DNA from: an uncultured Spirochaetaceae bacterium
GTDB lineage: Bacteria; Spirochaetota; Spirochaetia; Sphaerochaetales; Sphaerochaetaceae
Reading direction: 5' to 3'
Length of the DNA stretch: 16,489 nucleotides
NCBI GenBank assembly: GCA_947630635.1
Contig: CANRIJ010000017.1
Coordinates: forward strand, 1 to 16,489
The position numbers and the translations under genes were made by a program. The notes beneath the pieces were generated by a model. That model was not told where the DNA came from. It did no database searches and was given only the letters and a program-made list of their open reading frames with translations. This document shows positions 16,416 through 16,489 of the stretch, one piece after another. How positions within the stretch are numbered: position 1 is the stretch's first letter; each line of letters begins with the position of its first letter.

Positions 16416-16489
16416 TTATATTGCAGAAATAGAATATTAGATTTGCTTTTGAAATTATTTTTAAATTAAATATAACTTTACAGAATATC
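16416..16489. other. AT-rich 3' flank, nothing recognised
   Basis: The last 74 bases after the stop of lipoprotein B are AT-rich and non-coding as far as seen. No hairpin followed by a T run is present, so the lipoprotein operon may continue beyond the window or end at a later or Rho-dependent site. Confidence 0.5.

Overview
The window looks like a piece of a spirochaete chromosome (Treponema/Sphaerochaeta-like, possibly host-associated). This rests on a gene order I recall from Treponema pallidum (dnaG - rpoD - C4 zinc-ribbon coiled-coil protein) and on lipoprotein signal peptides with the relaxed lipobox common in spirochaetes. The genus cannot be fixed from the sequence alone.

Left part (1-4969) is a housekeeping block of ordinary base composition. 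It holds the 3' end of the DNA primase gene, an oversized rpoD (primary sigma factor) starting one base after the primase stop, a zinc-ribbon/coiled-coil protein gene, and an RNase P RNA gene starting about five bases after that stop codon. Convergent to these is mazG, whose stop codon lies in the loop of the apparent rnpB terminator. The first four genes probably form one transcription unit, with the RNase P RNA likely cut out of it or driven from inside the preceding gene.

A short AT-rich gap (4970-5209) separates this block from the right part (5210-16415), which is filled by two giant tandem lipoprotein genes of about 1760 and 1970 codons. They are diverged paralogues. Both have a type II signal peptide, the same mature start (CYSDIDF), a Pro/Asn/Ser linker, five Ig-like beta repeats in register, a shared central globular domain, a long beta-rich C-terminal half and a common closing motif (VEIVDG). 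They are spaced for translation as one operon, the second having a clear AAGGA ribosome site overlapping the stop of the first. They are probably exported and lipid-anchored together.

The most interesting proposal is that the shared central domain is a degenerate GT80-type (Pasteurella/Photobacterium sialyltransferase-like) GT-B fold. Several sequence blocks line up in order with the family as I remember it, but the positions of the catalytic D/E-D/E-G motif, the HP motif and the Ser-Ser motif are replaced in both copies. If right, these would be surface pseudo-glycosyltransferases, perhaps glycan-binding. This is inference from memory and needs structure prediction or a profile search. Secondary points are a compact RNase P RNA without room for P3 or P12, and a sigma factor with a long acidic tract and an enlarged non-conserved region.
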